45,102 bases of DNA, taken from an uncultured cyanobacterium. Lineage in GTDB: Bacteria > Cyanobacteriota > Vampirovibrionia > Vampirovibrionales > JAGQHJ01. The notes under the pieces were generated by a model. It worked only from the letters and a program-made list of their open reading frames with translations. It made no database searches and had not been told where the DNA came from. Positions within the stretch are counted from its first letter, which is position 1; each line of letters starts with the position of its first letter. Shown here one piece after another: positions 33,351 through 41,909 of the stretch. The stretch covers positions 1 to 45,102 of the forward strand of contig CALAJO010000063.1 of assembly GCA_937922745.1 (NCBI GenBank). Direction: 5' to 3'. The translations under genes were made by a program, and so were the position numbers.

Positions 33351-34349
33351 CTATTCCTCCTGCTCCCCTTCGTACTGGGTTTTAAGCGCGCTGGCTTCCA
33401 ATCCCCGCTCATTCAGGTAGCGAACCAGGGTATCGCTGTTGCCGTGCGTGGCATAAACCCGGTGTGCGCCTGTTTCTTCAATCGTCTGGAGCAGTTCGCT
33501 CCAATCCGCGTGATCGGACAAGACAAACCCGCGATCATATCCCCTACGGCGTTTGGCGCCACGCACCCTCATCCATCCGGAGGCAAAGCCGGTTTCGTAG
33601 GGATCAAACCGCCGGAGCCAGGGTGACTTAAACGCTGATGGCGGCGCCAGGATCAGTTCGCCTGCATAAGAATGGTTCTTATCCATTTCGGAAACCGGAA
33701 TCGTCGGAAGCATGCGAATGCCTGCCGCCTCATAAGGCGGGATAAGTGAGGCAATGGCCCCATGCAGATACACCGGCCGATCGGTCAGTTTGGCCAGCTC
33801 CGCCAGGATACGCTGGGCTTTGCCCAACGCATAGCAGAACAACACGCACGCCTTCCCAGCCAGGCGATTGGTTTCCCACCACGCCAGGATATCTTGGGCC
33901 ACCTTTTCACCGGGCTGCCACTTGTAGATGGGCAGGCCAAAGGTCGTTTCGGTAATTAGCGTATCGCAAGGAACCACTTCGAACGGATTACAGGACGGAT
34001 CAAATGTGCGTTTATAATCGCCGGAAACGACCCAAACCCCGTCCTTCGACTCAATGCGCACCTGTGCCGACCCCAGGATATGGCCGGCCGGATGCAGTGA
34101 AACCCGAACCGGCCCAAACTCAATCGGCTCACCATACTCCAGTGCCTTTAACCGTTCCAGCTTGCCCAGCCGTTGCTGGATGATAGGCGAAGAAAGCCGC
34201 GTGCAGAAGTAGGCCTGGTGTCCCGAGTAAGCATGATCCCCGTGGGCATGGGTAATAACCGCGCGTTCGACCGGCCGCCATGGATCGACGTAGAAATCCC
34301 CAGCCGGGCAGTAAAGGCCTTTTTCATCCTGAATGATCAACGGGGTCAT
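33351..34349 (-). CDS. Ligase-associated MBL/beta-CASP DNA exonuclease
   Basis: 332 aa from ATG 34349 (a GTG one codon earlier is possible). MBL metal motif THAHGDHAYSGH, then HPAGHILGSAQ, VSGDYKR, and the late LSDHADW and YATHGNSD histidines, as in SNM1/Artemis-like and CPSF-like nucleases. Family members form a repair operon with an ATP-dependent ligase, an Lhr-like helicase and a phosphoesterase. Only ligase and exonuclease are here. Confidence 0.9.
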   Translation of the reverse strand: MTPLIIQDEKGLYCPAGDFYVDPWRPVERAVITHAHGDHAYSGHQAYFCTRLSSPIIQQRLGKLERLKALEYGEPIEFGPVRVSLHPAGHILGSAQVRIESKDGVWVVSGDYKRTFDPSCNPFEVVPCDTLITETTFGLPIYKWQPGEKVAQDILAWWETNRLAGKACVLFCYALGKAQRILAELAKLTDRPVYLHGAIASLIPPYEAAGIRMLPTIPVSEMDKNHSYAGELILAPPSAFKSPWLRRFDPYETGFASGWMRVRGAKRRRGYDRGFVLSDHADWSELLQTIEETGAHRVYATHGNSDTLVRYLNERGLEASALKTQYEGEQEE

Positions 34350-34434
34350 CACACATCGCTTAATTCATCTTATATTGATAGTGTCGCCTATAACCGCCCG
34401 ATTGCACATCGGGCACATGTCTAGCCAAGCCAAA

Positions 34435-34463
34435 GCGGCTGGACAGACAACCTGTCCAGCCGC
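34435..34463 (-). terminator. Terminator after the pirin gene
   Basis: GCGGCTGGACAG and CTGTCCAGCCGC form a perfect 12-bp stem with a 5-base loop, 18 bp after the pirin stop (minus strand), followed by a short T-containing tail. Hairpin is strong; the U tract is weak. Confidence 0.65.
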
Positions 34464-34481
34464 CTTGAGCGATCGTTTCTG

Positions 34482-35186
34482 CTACTGGCGCAGGTCAAAC
34501 AGCAGGAATTCGGATTGGGAAGCCAGGCCCGTAATCTCCAGTTGGGGTTGCTGGGTAATGCTCACCGCATCCCCTGCCTTGAGAACCTGGTCATTAACCC
34601 GGATTTCCCCTCTGGCCAGTTGGAGCCAAATGGCCCGCTCCGCCCCAACGGTGTAGGAGACAGCCATGCCCGGATCCAGAATCGAGGCGTACAGGTTCAC
34701 ATCCTGATGGATGACGACGCTGCCGTCACGTCCATCCCTGGAGCCAATCAGCCTGAGCTTGCCCCGCTTCTCATCCGGATGGAACGGAATCTGTTCGTAG
34801 CTGGGCGCCAGCCCTTTGCGCTCCGGCAAAATCCAGATTTGAAGCAGGTGTACCTGCTGGCTGGGAGAATGGTTAAACTCGCTGTGGAAGACGCCCGTCC
34901 CGGCGGTCATCCGCTGAACATCGCCAGCCTGGATAACCGAGCCGTTACCCATGCTGTCCTTATGCGCCAGCTCCCCTTCCAGCACATACGTCACAATTTC
35001 CATATCCCGGTGGGGGTGCATGCCGAAACCTTCGCCGGGTTTGACCCAATCTTCGTTGATGACTCGGAGGTCGCTGAAGCCCATAAACTGGGGGTCGTAA
35101 TAATCACCGAAGGAAAAGGAATGGTAGCTGTCCAGCCAGCCGATAACGGTGCGGCCGCGTGCTTGGCCCTGACGAACCTGTAACAT
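34482..35186 (-). CDS. Pirin family protein (YhaK/quercetin dioxygenase-like)
   Basis: 234 aa from ATG 35186, with GGAGG upstream. Cupin metal-site motif FGMHPHRDMEIVTYVLEGELAHKDS, then GTGVFHSEFN; second cupin half to the end. Members bind a metal and some oxidise quercetin; many answer to electrophile stress. Divergent from an HxlR-family regulator with operator-like repeats between them, so it is probably under that regulator. Confidence 0.92.
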   Translation of the reverse strand: MLQVRQGQARGRTVIGWLDSYHSFSFGDYYDPQFMGFSDLRVINEDWVKPGEGFGMHPHRDMEIVTYVLEGELAHKDSMGNGSVIQAGDVQRMTAGTGVFHSEFNHSPSQQVHLLQIWILPERKGLAPSYEQIPFHPDEKRGKLRLIGSRDGRDGSVVIHQDVNLYASILDPGMAVSYTVGAERAIWLQLARGEIRVNDQVLKAGDAVSITQQPQLEITGLASQSEFLLFDLRQ

Positions 35187-35248
35187 GGTAATATCCTCCA
35201 ATCCAGAGAAAATTGAATTTTTGAACGAACGAACCCATTTGGGTTGTA

Positions 35249-35308
35249 TTGACAGTTTAGCGGATATGGCAAAAAATACGAGTACCCACTTTTTTGTAAT
35301 GTACTTAC
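35249..35308 (+). promoter_or_regulatory. hxlR promoter and candidate HxlR operator
   Basis: A perfect -35 TTGACA (35249-35254), 17-bp spacer and a weaker -10 AAAAAT (35272-35277) drive the regulator. Directly downstream, two half-site-like words, GTACCCAC (35282-35289) and GTACTTAC (35301-35308), sit in tandem 19 bp apart, about two helical turns, overlapping the expected start of transcription. Autorepression by the HxlR protein is the natural reading. Confidence 0.55.
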
Positions 35309-35335
35309 CAAAAATAAACTAATGAGGCCTGTATT

Positions 35336-35665
35336 GTGGAACCCCATCAGAATTGCCCGGTGGAAGTAACCCTGAGAATTTTAGGCGGACGCTGGAAGGT
35401 TTTAATCCTGCGGGAGCTGTTTAAACGGACGGTGCGCTTTAACGAATTGCATCGCCTGCTGAACGGCGTAACCCAGAAAATGCTGACCCAGCAGCTTCGC
35501 GAACTGGAAGAGGATGGCATCATCGTGAGGACGGTGTATGCCCAGGTTCCGCCCCGGGTGGATTACGCGCTGACGGAGAAGGGGCGCTCCCTTAAGCCGG
35601 TGCTGGACGCCATGCATGCCTGGGGCGCTTCCCATCTGGAAGTCAGCCATCCCCATGATTTTTAA
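35336..35665 (+). CDS. HxlR-family redox-type transcriptional regulator
   Basis: 109 aa from GTG 35336. Winged helix typical of HxlR: CPVEVTLRILGGRWKVLILREL, RFNELHRLLNGVTQKMLTQQLRELEEDGII, then the wing VPPRVDYALTEKG. The single N-terminal Cys in NCPVE is the conserved redox or electrophile sensor in many relatives (YodB, QorR, HypR). Likely controls the divergent pirin gene and itself. Confidence 0.93.
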   Translation: MEPHQNCPVEVTLRILGGRWKVLILRELFKRTVRFNELHRLLNGVTQKMLTQQLRELEEDGIIVRTVYAQVPPRVDYALTEKGRSLKPVLDAMHAWGASHLEVSHPHDF

Positions 35666-35676
35666 GGATGGCTGAC
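35642..35676 (+). repeat. Perfect 11-bp inverted repeat around the hxlR stop codon
   Basis: GTCAGCCATCC and GGATGGCTGAC flank 13 bases that include the TAA at 35663-35665. There is no U tract after it, so it is more likely an mRNA-protecting hairpin than an intrinsic terminator. Confidence 0.65.
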
Positions 35677-35800
35677 CTTATAGAATAACCACATACGCTT
35701 TGAATCCCAAGAAAAGGCTCAGTGGACGGATAATATCCTTGTCCGGTAAACTAAAGGGATATAGGAGGGATATTGTATTCAGGAGAGAGGAGCAGGCCGC

Positions 35801-36994
35801 ATGGCTGAACCGATTTTTATTATTAATGGCGCTCGCACGCCGATTGGCAGTTTTTTAGGGTCGCTATCCGGCGTCCCCGCGCCGGAGCTGGGCGCGGCCG
35901 TCATTCAGGCCGTGATGGAGCGCGGACACATCCAGCCGGATCAACTTCGGGAAGTTTTGATGGGCTGCGTTTTGACAGCCGGCATCGGGCAGGCCCCGGC
36001 GCGCCAGGCCCTGATTAAAGCAGGCCTCCCGACTTCTATTGGGGCAACGACGATTGGCAAGGTCTGCGGCTCCGGGATGAAGGCGATTATGCTGGGTCGC
36101 TCCGAAATCCTGGCGGGCGAAGCCGAGGTATTGATTGCCGGCGGGATGGAATCCATGAGCCTGACGCCCCATCTGCTGAAAGGGATGCGAACCGGGGCCA
36201 AGATGGGCCACCAGCAGATGCTGGATTCGATGATTGTGGATGGCCTGTGGGATCCCTACGGCGATTTCCATATGGGGAACGCAGCCGAACGGTGCGCCGA
36301 GAAGTACGACTTTAAGCGGGAAGCGCAGGACGCCTATGCGTCTCGGAGCTTCCAACGCGCCATCCAGGCCCAGGACAGCGGTTGTTTTGACGCGGAGATT
36401 GTCCCGGTTTGCGTACCGCAGCGCAAAGGCGACCCGATCCAGGTAACGCTGGACGAGGGGCCTAAAAAAGTAGATACCTCCAAGATGGCTTCCCTGAAGG
36501 CTGCGTTTGAGAAAACCGGCACAATTACCGCGGGAAACGCATCCACCATTAATGATGGCGCCGCTGCGGTTGCGCTAGCATCGGATGCGGCCGTGCAGAA
36601 ATACGGCTATCGGCCCATGGCGCGCATTGTGGCCGCAGCAACCCACAGCCAGGACCCCGCCTGGTTTACCACCGCGCCCATCGGTGCGATTGAAAAAGCC
36701 CTGCAAAAAGCCGGGATGAAGCTGGATCAGATCGACCTGTTTGAGATTAACGAGGCTTTTGCCGTTGTGGCGATGGCGGCCATCACCGATCTGAAACTGC
36801 CGGAAGACAAGGTCAACATCTACGGCGGGGCCATTTCGCTGGGGCATCCTATTGGCGCTTCCGGGGCCCGCATCCTGGTGACGCTGATGCATGCGCTGAA
36901 ACGGGAAAATAAGCAGTACGGGCTTGCCACGCTTTGTATCGGGGGCGGCGAAGCCACGGCGATGATTATTGAAAACCTGGCGTTCTCTGGCTGA
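35801..36994 (+). CDS. Acetyl-CoA acetyltransferase (thiolase)
   Basis: 397 aa, the biosynthetic thiolase length. Acyl-enzyme Cys C89 in GKVCGSGMKA, catalytic H349 in SLGHPIGASG, and C379 in LCIGGGEATA. Condenses two acetyl-CoA to acetoacetyl-CoA, or the reverse. RBS AGGAGAGAGGAG precedes ATG 35801. Followed 91 bp later by 3-hydroxybutyryl-CoA dehydrogenase, making a short beta-oxidation or butyryl/hydroxybutyryl-CoA route. Confidence 0.95.
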   Translation: MAEPIFIINGARTPIGSFLGSLSGVPAPELGAAVIQAVMERGHIQPDQLREVLMGCVLTAGIGQAPARQALIKAGLPTSIGATTIGKVCGSGMKAIMLGRSEILAGEAEVLIAGGMESMSLTPHLLKGMRTGAKMGHQQMLDSMIVDGLWDPYGDFHMGNAAERCAEKYDFKREAQDAYASRSFQRAIQAQDSGCFDAEIVPVCVPQRKGDPIQVTLDEGPKKVDTSKMASLKAAFEKTGTITAGNASTINDGAAAVALASDAAVQKYGYRPMARIVAAATHSQDPAWFTTAPIGAIEKALQKAGMKLDQIDLFEINEAFAVVAMAAITDLKLPEDKVNIYGGAISLGHPIGASGARILVTLMHALKRENKQYGLATLCIGGGEATAMIIENLAFSG

Positions 36995-37085
36995 AGCGGC
37001 TTCCCATATTAAGCATTGCGTTACGTCGCCGCCCCACATAAGATAGGGGCATAGTGTGATGGGAGCAGGCCAGGAGGGCAGCAAC

Positions 37086-37958
37086 ATGGCAACGACTTTA
37101 ACGGCACAGCGGATTAAGACGGTTGGCGTCATCGGCGCGGGGCAGATGGGTAGCGGCATTGCGCAAGTGATGTCCCACTATGGCGAGTGCCAGGTGATTC
37201 TTCAGGACATTCAACAGCAGCAGTTGGATAAAGCCCAGGCCGGCATCGAAGGCAGCCTGAGCAAGTTCGTCAGCAAGGAGATTCTATCCGAAGCCGACAA
37301 GCAGAATACCTTGGGCCGCTTGCAATTCGCGACCGACATGGCTTCGTTGAAGGAAGCCGACATTGTGGTGGAAGCGGTGGTTGAAAACGAAGACCTGAAA
37401 AAGAACCTGTTCCGGCAACTGGATGAATTGCTGAAGCCGGAAGCGATCCTGGCCTCCAACACCTCCAGCATCTCCATTACACGTCTGGCGGCTGCAACGC
37501 GACGCCCCGGAAAAGTGATTGGGATGCATTTTATGAACCCGGTTCCGCTGATGAAGCTGGTGGAAATCATTCGCGGCGCGCAAACTTCAGATGAAACCTA
37601 CGCCATCGTGAATGACCTTGGCAAACGGCTCCAGAAAACCACCGTCGTGAGCCTCGACTATCCGGGCTTTATCTCCAACCGCATCCTGATGCCGATGATT
37701 AATGAAGCCATTTTTGCGCTGTTTGAGGGTGTGGGCTCGGTGGAAGATATTGACACCGTCATGAAGCTGGGGATGAACCACCCGATGGGCCCCTTGCAAC
37801 TTGCCGACTTCATCGGCCTGGATACCTGCCTGTCTATCCTAAACGTGCTTTACGACGGGTTTAAGGATCCCAAGTATCGTCCTTGCCCCTTGCTGGTGCA
37901 AAAGGTCAACGCCGGCTACCTGGGCAAAAAGGCCGGTAAAGGCTTTTACACCTACTAA
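37086..37958 (+). CDS. 3-hydroxybutyryl-CoA dehydrogenase
   Basis: 290 aa from ATG 37086 with AGGAGGG 7 bases upstream (a longer frame to 37056 is not needed). NAD site VGVIGAGQMGSGIAQ; catalytic region SNTSSISITRLA, GMHFMNPVPLMKLVE (His-Glu pair), DYPGFISNRILMPMINEA; dimer domain with GLDTCLSIL. Interconverts acetoacetyl-CoA and 3-hydroxybutyryl-CoA, acting next to the thiolase product upstream. The nuclease gene follows after 3 bp. Confidence 0.94.
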   Translation: MATTLTAQRIKTVGVIGAGQMGSGIAQVMSHYGECQVILQDIQQQQLDKAQAGIEGSLSKFVSKEILSEADKQNTLGRLQFATDMASLKEADIVVEAVVENEDLKKNLFRQLDELLKPEAILASNTSSISITRLAAATRRPGKVIGMHFMNPVPLMKLVEIIRGAQTSDETYAIVNDLGKRLQKTTVVSLDYPGFISNRILMPMINEAIFALFEGVGSVEDIDTVMKLGMNHPMGPLQLADFIGLDTCLSILNVLYDGFKDPKYRPCPLLVQKVNAGYLGKKAGKGFYTY

Positions 37959-37961
37959 CCG

Positions 37962-38507
37962 ATGATTCGCGCCACACTGGTTTTGATTGGCATCTTCCTG
38001 TTCGGGATCACCATCCTGTCCGTCACGGGGATTACCGTTCGCCGGAATGCAATGCCCGAGCCCGCCCAACCGAAGCTGACCGCATGCCGCGTTCTCACCA
38101 TTTACGATGGGGATACCCTGGGCTGCGACTTGAACGGGGACGGCAAGATTAAGGGCCAGCGAGAGCATGTGAGAATGCTGGGGATTGACGCCCCGGAAAT
38201 GCATTACTCCAGGAAGAACACAACCGGCCGGGACATGCCCTATGCCGCCGAAGCCACCCGCTTGCTGAAACAAACCACCCAGGGCAAGCTGGTTTACATG
38301 GAATATGACCGGCAACGCCTGGACAAATACAACCGCACACTGGCTTATGTATACCAGGACAAGGCGCGCCAGCGGATGCTAAACCGGGAGTTGGTTGAAA
38401 AGGGCTATGCCAAGGTCTTATTCCTCGGTAAAAACCGCCGCTACGAAACTGACTTTCAAACCCGCCAATCCATCGCCCAACGCCAAAACCTCGGCATCTG
38501 GAAATAG
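37962..38507 (+). CDS. Membrane-anchored thermonuclease (SNase family)
   Basis: 181 aa. An N-terminal hydrophobic segment (LVLIGIFLFGITILSVTGI) anchors or exports it. SNase core: TIYDGDTLGC, the catalytic trio Arg-Glu-Arg in VRMLGIDAPE and DKYNRTLAYVY, and a calcium Asp in YDGDT. An EF-hand-like insert DLNGDGKIKG sits in the first loop. Cleaves DNA and RNA with Ca2+, probably outside the membrane. Close to the dehydrogenase but functionally unrelated. Confidence 0.92.
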   Translation: MIRATLVLIGIFLFGITILSVTGITVRRNAMPEPAQPKLTACRVLTIYDGDTLGCDLNGDGKIKGQREHVRMLGIDAPEMHYSRKNTTGRDMPYAAEATRLLKQTTQGKLVYMEYDRQRLDKYNRTLAYVYQDKARQRMLNRELVEKGYAKVLFLGKNRRYETDFQTRQSIAQRQNLGIWK

Positions 38508-38896
38508 AAAGGAAGAAGGGTGCGTTTTAGATTTTAGCCCTTGCTGGGTGGTGCCCCCACCCCTAACCCTCCCCCGTTGCACGGGAGAGGGGGACAGATT
38601 GAGGTTTACAGCAAGGAAATAATAAGCTCTTTTTTGTCACGACCTCCAAAATGGCCGAACATCGCCGACAAATCAAAAAAGGGGGGAGGGGATGCGAGGG
38701 GAGGGAATGGCCCCTTGTGCAACCCGCCATTACAGCAAACACAACCCGCCCCACCACACTTTATATCCACCGACTGCTCCATTAGATAAATGTTGTATTT
38801 TACTTTTTGTATATGGTATCCTTAAGGCCTAAATTACATGTGTCCATATCGGATTAGGTTATTTTAAAGACGCCACCGGAAGGGAGGTCGAAGTCC
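38508..38896. other. 389-bp gap before rpsU, with GC-rich REP-like sequence
   Basis: 38548-38600 has CCCCTAACCCTCCCCC and an imperfect complement CGGGAGAGGGGGA around GTTGCA, like dispersed REP-type elements in many bacteria; 38680-38705 has more G-rich runs. The last 100 bases are A/T-rich, with a weak TTGTAT-N18-TATCCT at 38793-38822 as candidate rpsU promoter. No ORF supported. Confidence 0.5.
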
Positions 38897-39070
38897 TTGG
38901 CAGAAGTTGAAGTTTCACCTGGTGAAAGTATTGAAAGCGCGTTAAAGCGGTTCAAGAAAAAAATCCAAAAAGCCGGGATACTCTCTGAGATTAAACGGCG
39001 CGAACGCTACGAAAAGCCCAGCCAGCGTCGTAAACGCAAACGGGAAGCAGCCAGAAAACGCTCCCGCTAG
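38897..39070 (+). CDS. rpsU: 30S ribosomal protein S21
   Basis: 57 aa from a TTG start at 38897; GGGAGG lies 9 bases upstream and no ATG is in frame before the first conserved residue. Sequence [20 protein letters not shown], then [20 protein letters not shown] and a Lys/Arg-rich tail, is the classic S21 fold: two helices and a basic C-terminus that contacts 16S rRNA near the anti-Shine-Dalgarno. Monocistronic with its own terminator at 39089. Confidence 0.95.
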   Translation: MAEVEVSPGESIESALKRFKKKIQKAGILSEIKRRERYEKPSQRRKRKREAARKRSR

Positions 39071-39088
39071 GACAAGTTTCTAAGCGTG

Positions 39089-39122
39089 AAAGCCTCTCTT
39101 TTTTGTAAAGAGGGGCTTTTTC
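39089..39122 (+). terminator. rpsU: Terminator after rpsU
   Basis: AAGCCTCTCTTT and AAAGAGGGGCTTTTT form a long stem with a TTTGT loop and end in a T run, 19 bp after the rpsU stop. Confidence 0.88.
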
Positions 39123-39477
39123 GTTTTCATCCTGCGCCTGGGCGAAAATAGCTGAAACGTTTTTTATTTCAACCAACATTGCCAATACATCTTGCTTGCC
39201 CGTTTTTTCAGGTTTATTAAAACCATTCTAGTTATAAAGATTTTTGAAACATGGCTAGCGGTCACACAAGCAAAATGCTAAAATAAAAATAAGATTGGAA
39301 GTGAAATGGTGGGAGTAGAATAAAACCTTGAGATCGGGTTTCGTCTAGCAGGTTTGCATTCATCGTTATTGAATTTTCGTTTGTTCAGTCATCGGGCTGG
39401 GCAACTTTGCTTTTTATCAACCGGGTAGGGCGTGATTGCTTGCACGCTGTTTGTTTCATGATTACCAAGGAGGATCT
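39123..39477. other. 355-bp gap upstream of the 53-aa ORF
   Basis: AT-rich, with no supported ORF and no certain promoter. The last 47 bases carry the left arm of a 17-bp inverted repeat (39431-39447) and the strong RBS AAGGAGGA of the next gene. Confidence 0.5.
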
Positions 39478-39568
39478 ATGAAATACAAGGATAAATTTAA
39501 CGCTTTCGAAAATGGCGGAGGCAAAATCAGCTCGCATAAAGTGCCTCGCTGGCGTGCAAGCAATCACG
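39431..39568 (+). repeat. Perfect 17-bp inverted repeat linking 5' UTR to coding sequence
   Basis: CGTGATTGCTTGCACGC at 39431-39447 and its exact complement GCGTGCAAGCAATCACG at 39552-39568. The RBS and start codon of the 53-aa gene lie between the arms; the right arm is inside its coding region (codons 25-31). Confidence 0.9.
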
Positions 39569-39639
39569 ATGTGCAGGAATACCTCGATTTTCTGGATGAC
39601 GATCTTCAAGTACCGGTTCAGCAGGTTAATCCCGCTTAA
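39478..39639 (+). CDS. Small hypothetical protein, 53 aa
   Basis: ATG 39478 with a perfect AAGGAGGA 6 bases upstream. Basic N-terminal half (KYKDKFNAFENGGGK, HKVPRWRAS) and acidic C-terminal half (YLDFLDDDLQVPVQQ). No family recognised. Its mRNA could fold on the long inverted repeat described above. Confidence 0.65.
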   Translation: MKYKDKFNAFENGGGKISSHKVPRWRASNHDVQEYLDFLDDDLQVPVQQVNPA

Positions 39640-39651
39640 GGCTTAACCCCA

Positions 39652-40245
39652 TTATACGGCCTGAGTGACCTGGATGGTGCTGTTACCGTCCAGGTACACT
39701 TCCAGGTCATCCCGCAGCAGGGATGGCCGATGCCAACCCTGGGCCTGCAACGATGCGGCAATTTGATCATTCACGTTTTCGATGAATAAGCCGTATGCGG
39801 GCCCACCCTGAAAGGCCGGATTGTCATCCCAGGTCAGCTCAAAATCGGCCAACTCCGTAAACAGTGGGCCGGGAGCTTTTTGTGTGGCCTTCGCCTGTTG
39901 AACGCGCGTGTGTCCCAGCGCCCGCATTTGCTCGGGGGTAAAAGCCCGCTTAAACAAACCGCCTTTTTGCACCTTCAATCGGCCCTGCTGGATAAACCCG
40001 GCAAGGGCTTCATAAAACGCGGCCAATGCCGCCGTCTTGCGCTGAATGGTGCAGGCCTGGCAGTACCAGTCCGCTTGGCCACTGTAACGCATGTTCGGGT
40101 TCAGGATTGAATCATCCGGAATGGCCTCGCCCTGGTGATATTCTTCCAGGTTATCGCGCCCCGTGCGAAACTGGATTTGCGTTTCACGTGCTTGGCCACA
40201 GTGATCGCAAGTGAGCGCGGCATACAAGGTGCGATACAGCGTCAT
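39652..40245 (-). CDS. Hypothetical protein with N-terminal zinc-ribbon-like Cys pairs
   Basis: 197 aa. CDHCGQ near the N-terminus and YCQACTIQ 50 residues later could form a four-Cys zinc ribbon. The rest is helical and then beta (EVYLDGNSTIQVTQ). No known family. It starts 2 bp after the pgi stop, so it is in an operon with pgi. Confidence 0.65.
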   Translation of the reverse strand: MTLYRTLYAALTCDHCGQARETQIQFRTGRDNLEEYHQGEAIPDDSILNPNMRYSGQADWYCQACTIQRKTAALAAFYEALAGFIQQGRLKVQKGGLFKRAFTPEQMRALGHTRVQQAKATQKAPGPLFTELADFELTWDDNPAFQGGPAYGLFIENVNDQIAASLQAQGWHRPSLLRDDLEVYLDGNSTIQVTQAV

Positions 40246-40247
40246 GG

Positions 40248-41648
40248 TTAACCAATCGCGGGTTGCAGCGTCTTGCCCAGCGCTTCGTCCTTCAGGTGTT
40301 CAAACCCGGGGCGGCCCATCAAGGCGTAGGTGTATTGCTTGGCCAGCTCCACCCCAGGTTGATCGAACGGATCCACCTTGAGGAGACCGCCCATAATGGC
40401 CGTTTGCACTTCCAGCAGGTAAAGCAGTTGCGCAAAATGGTAGGCATCCAGCTTGGGCAGGGTAATCGTCATGTTCGGGCGCTGGTTTTTGCTCAGGCTG
40501 GCGCGGGTCGCATCCCCTTCGGCCTGGAGGAGGGTTTCAAAAGTCCGGTTGCCAAGGTAGCTCAAATCAGACACATCTGGATAGAGGTTGGGAATCGTCA
40601 GGTCCTCGTTGAATTTCTCAAGGCGCACAAAGGTGAACACCTTGTCGAACGGCCCTTCGTTAAACAGTTGCACTTGGGAGTGCTGATCCGTGACGCCAAC
40701 CGCCTTCACCGGCGTGGGCCCCTCATGCACCACCCGCTGATCCAGGCTCATCTTCTTGCCCAGGGATTCCGCCCAGAGCTGCACGTACCAGTCCGCCACG
40801 TAGGCCAGCTTGGCGCTGTAAGGCATAAATACGGAAATCGGCTTTTGGTTCTGGTAACAAACGTATTGTACCAGCGCGCCCTGGGCCGCCATATTTTGAT
40901 CCACATCCGGGTTGCTGACCTGCGGCACCAGATCCTGAATGCCTTGCAGCATCTCGGCGATGGGCAGGCCTAAAATCCCGGCGGGCAACAAGCCAACAGC
41001 GGAAAAAACCGAAAAACGCCCACCCACATCCTCGGGAACTTCAAAGGCTTTCAGCCCTTCCTTTTGCACAATGTCGCGCAAAATCCCCTTGGCCGGATCG
41101 GTGGTCATCACCAAGTGCTTGGAGAGGTTCTCTTTCCCAACAGCCTTTTCCAGTTCAGCTTTCAGCCACAGGTAACCGGCCATGGTTTCGGCGGTTGTGC
41201 CGCTCTTGGTAATCACATTCACTAGCGTGCGCTTTAAATCCAGGATGGACAGCAGGCCTTGCAGTTTGTCCGGATCGACGTTATCGATAAAGTAGTAGCG
41301 GGGACGGCCGTTCCGTTGTTCGCGGGAGCGCTCGTTCCAGTAGGAGGGCAGCAGGGCTTCAAACATCGCCATGCCTCCCAGGGAAGAGCCACCAATCCCG
41401 ATGATGACCAGATGTTCCAAATCTTGCGGCAGGGTCTTAACATAGGCGTTAATGTCATCTACCAGCTTCTGGTTTTCTCCCAGCTTCAGCCAGCGGCGCC
41501 AGCCGTTTTTGGTTTCCGGTTGATGCCAGAGGGCTTCGACAATGTCTTTAATCGAATCCCGATGGTTCTGGATTGCAAATTCCAAATCCAGGCCGTGATG
41601 GCTGCCAATGGTTTGGGCTAATACATTCTTCGTATCCAAAGATATCAT
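40248..41648 (-). CDS. pgi: Glucose-6-phosphate isomerase
   Basis: 466 aa. SIS sugar-phosphate sites: GIGGSSLGG and TKSGTTAET; signature 1 is in EDVGGRFSVFSAVGLLP; signature 2 is FDQPGVELAK; catalytic Glu is expected in the region WAESLGKK and His in HFAQLL or DQHSQVQ. Interconverts glucose-6-P and fructose-6-P. RBS GGAG 10 bases before ATG 41648. Shorter than the 530-550 aa forms and like the compact bacterial class. Confidence 0.94.
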   Translation of the reverse strand: MISLDTKNVLAQTIGSHHGLDLEFAIQNHRDSIKDIVEALWHQPETKNGWRRWLKLGENQKLVDDINAYVKTLPQDLEHLVIIGIGGSSLGGMAMFEALLPSYWNERSREQRNGRPRYYFIDNVDPDKLQGLLSILDLKRTLVNVITKSGTTAETMAGYLWLKAELEKAVGKENLSKHLVMTTDPAKGILRDIVQKEGLKAFEVPEDVGGRFSVFSAVGLLPAGILGLPIAEMLQGIQDLVPQVSNPDVDQNMAAQGALVQYVCYQNQKPISVFMPYSAKLAYVADWYVQLWAESLGKKMSLDQRVVHEGPTPVKAVGVTDQHSQVQLFNEGPFDKVFTFVRLEKFNEDLTIPNLYPDVSDLSYLGNRTFETLLQAEGDATRASLSKNQRPNMTITLPKLDAYHFAQLLYLLEVQTAIMGGLLKVDPFDQPGVELAKQYTYALMGRPGFEHLKDEALGKTLQPAIG

Positions 41649-41909
41649 GCTGATGCCGCTCCGCTTGTTTAAACCGTTTTTACGTCAGGCATTATCCTAT
41701 AGATGCGGCGGAAACAAAAGACTTTTTTGCTTTTAAAGCTGGGCTATCAGCGGCTTTATCAAATTCCTCAAAAGACGACAAATGCAGTAGGAAACAATTT
41801 AAAAGCAATGCAGTCTTAACATCAACGAATCGGAATAACATTGAGGAACCAAGGTTCGTGTATTAAGCACACTTGCCTTTGTCTGTTTTTTGATTGGAAG
41901 GTGATAATA

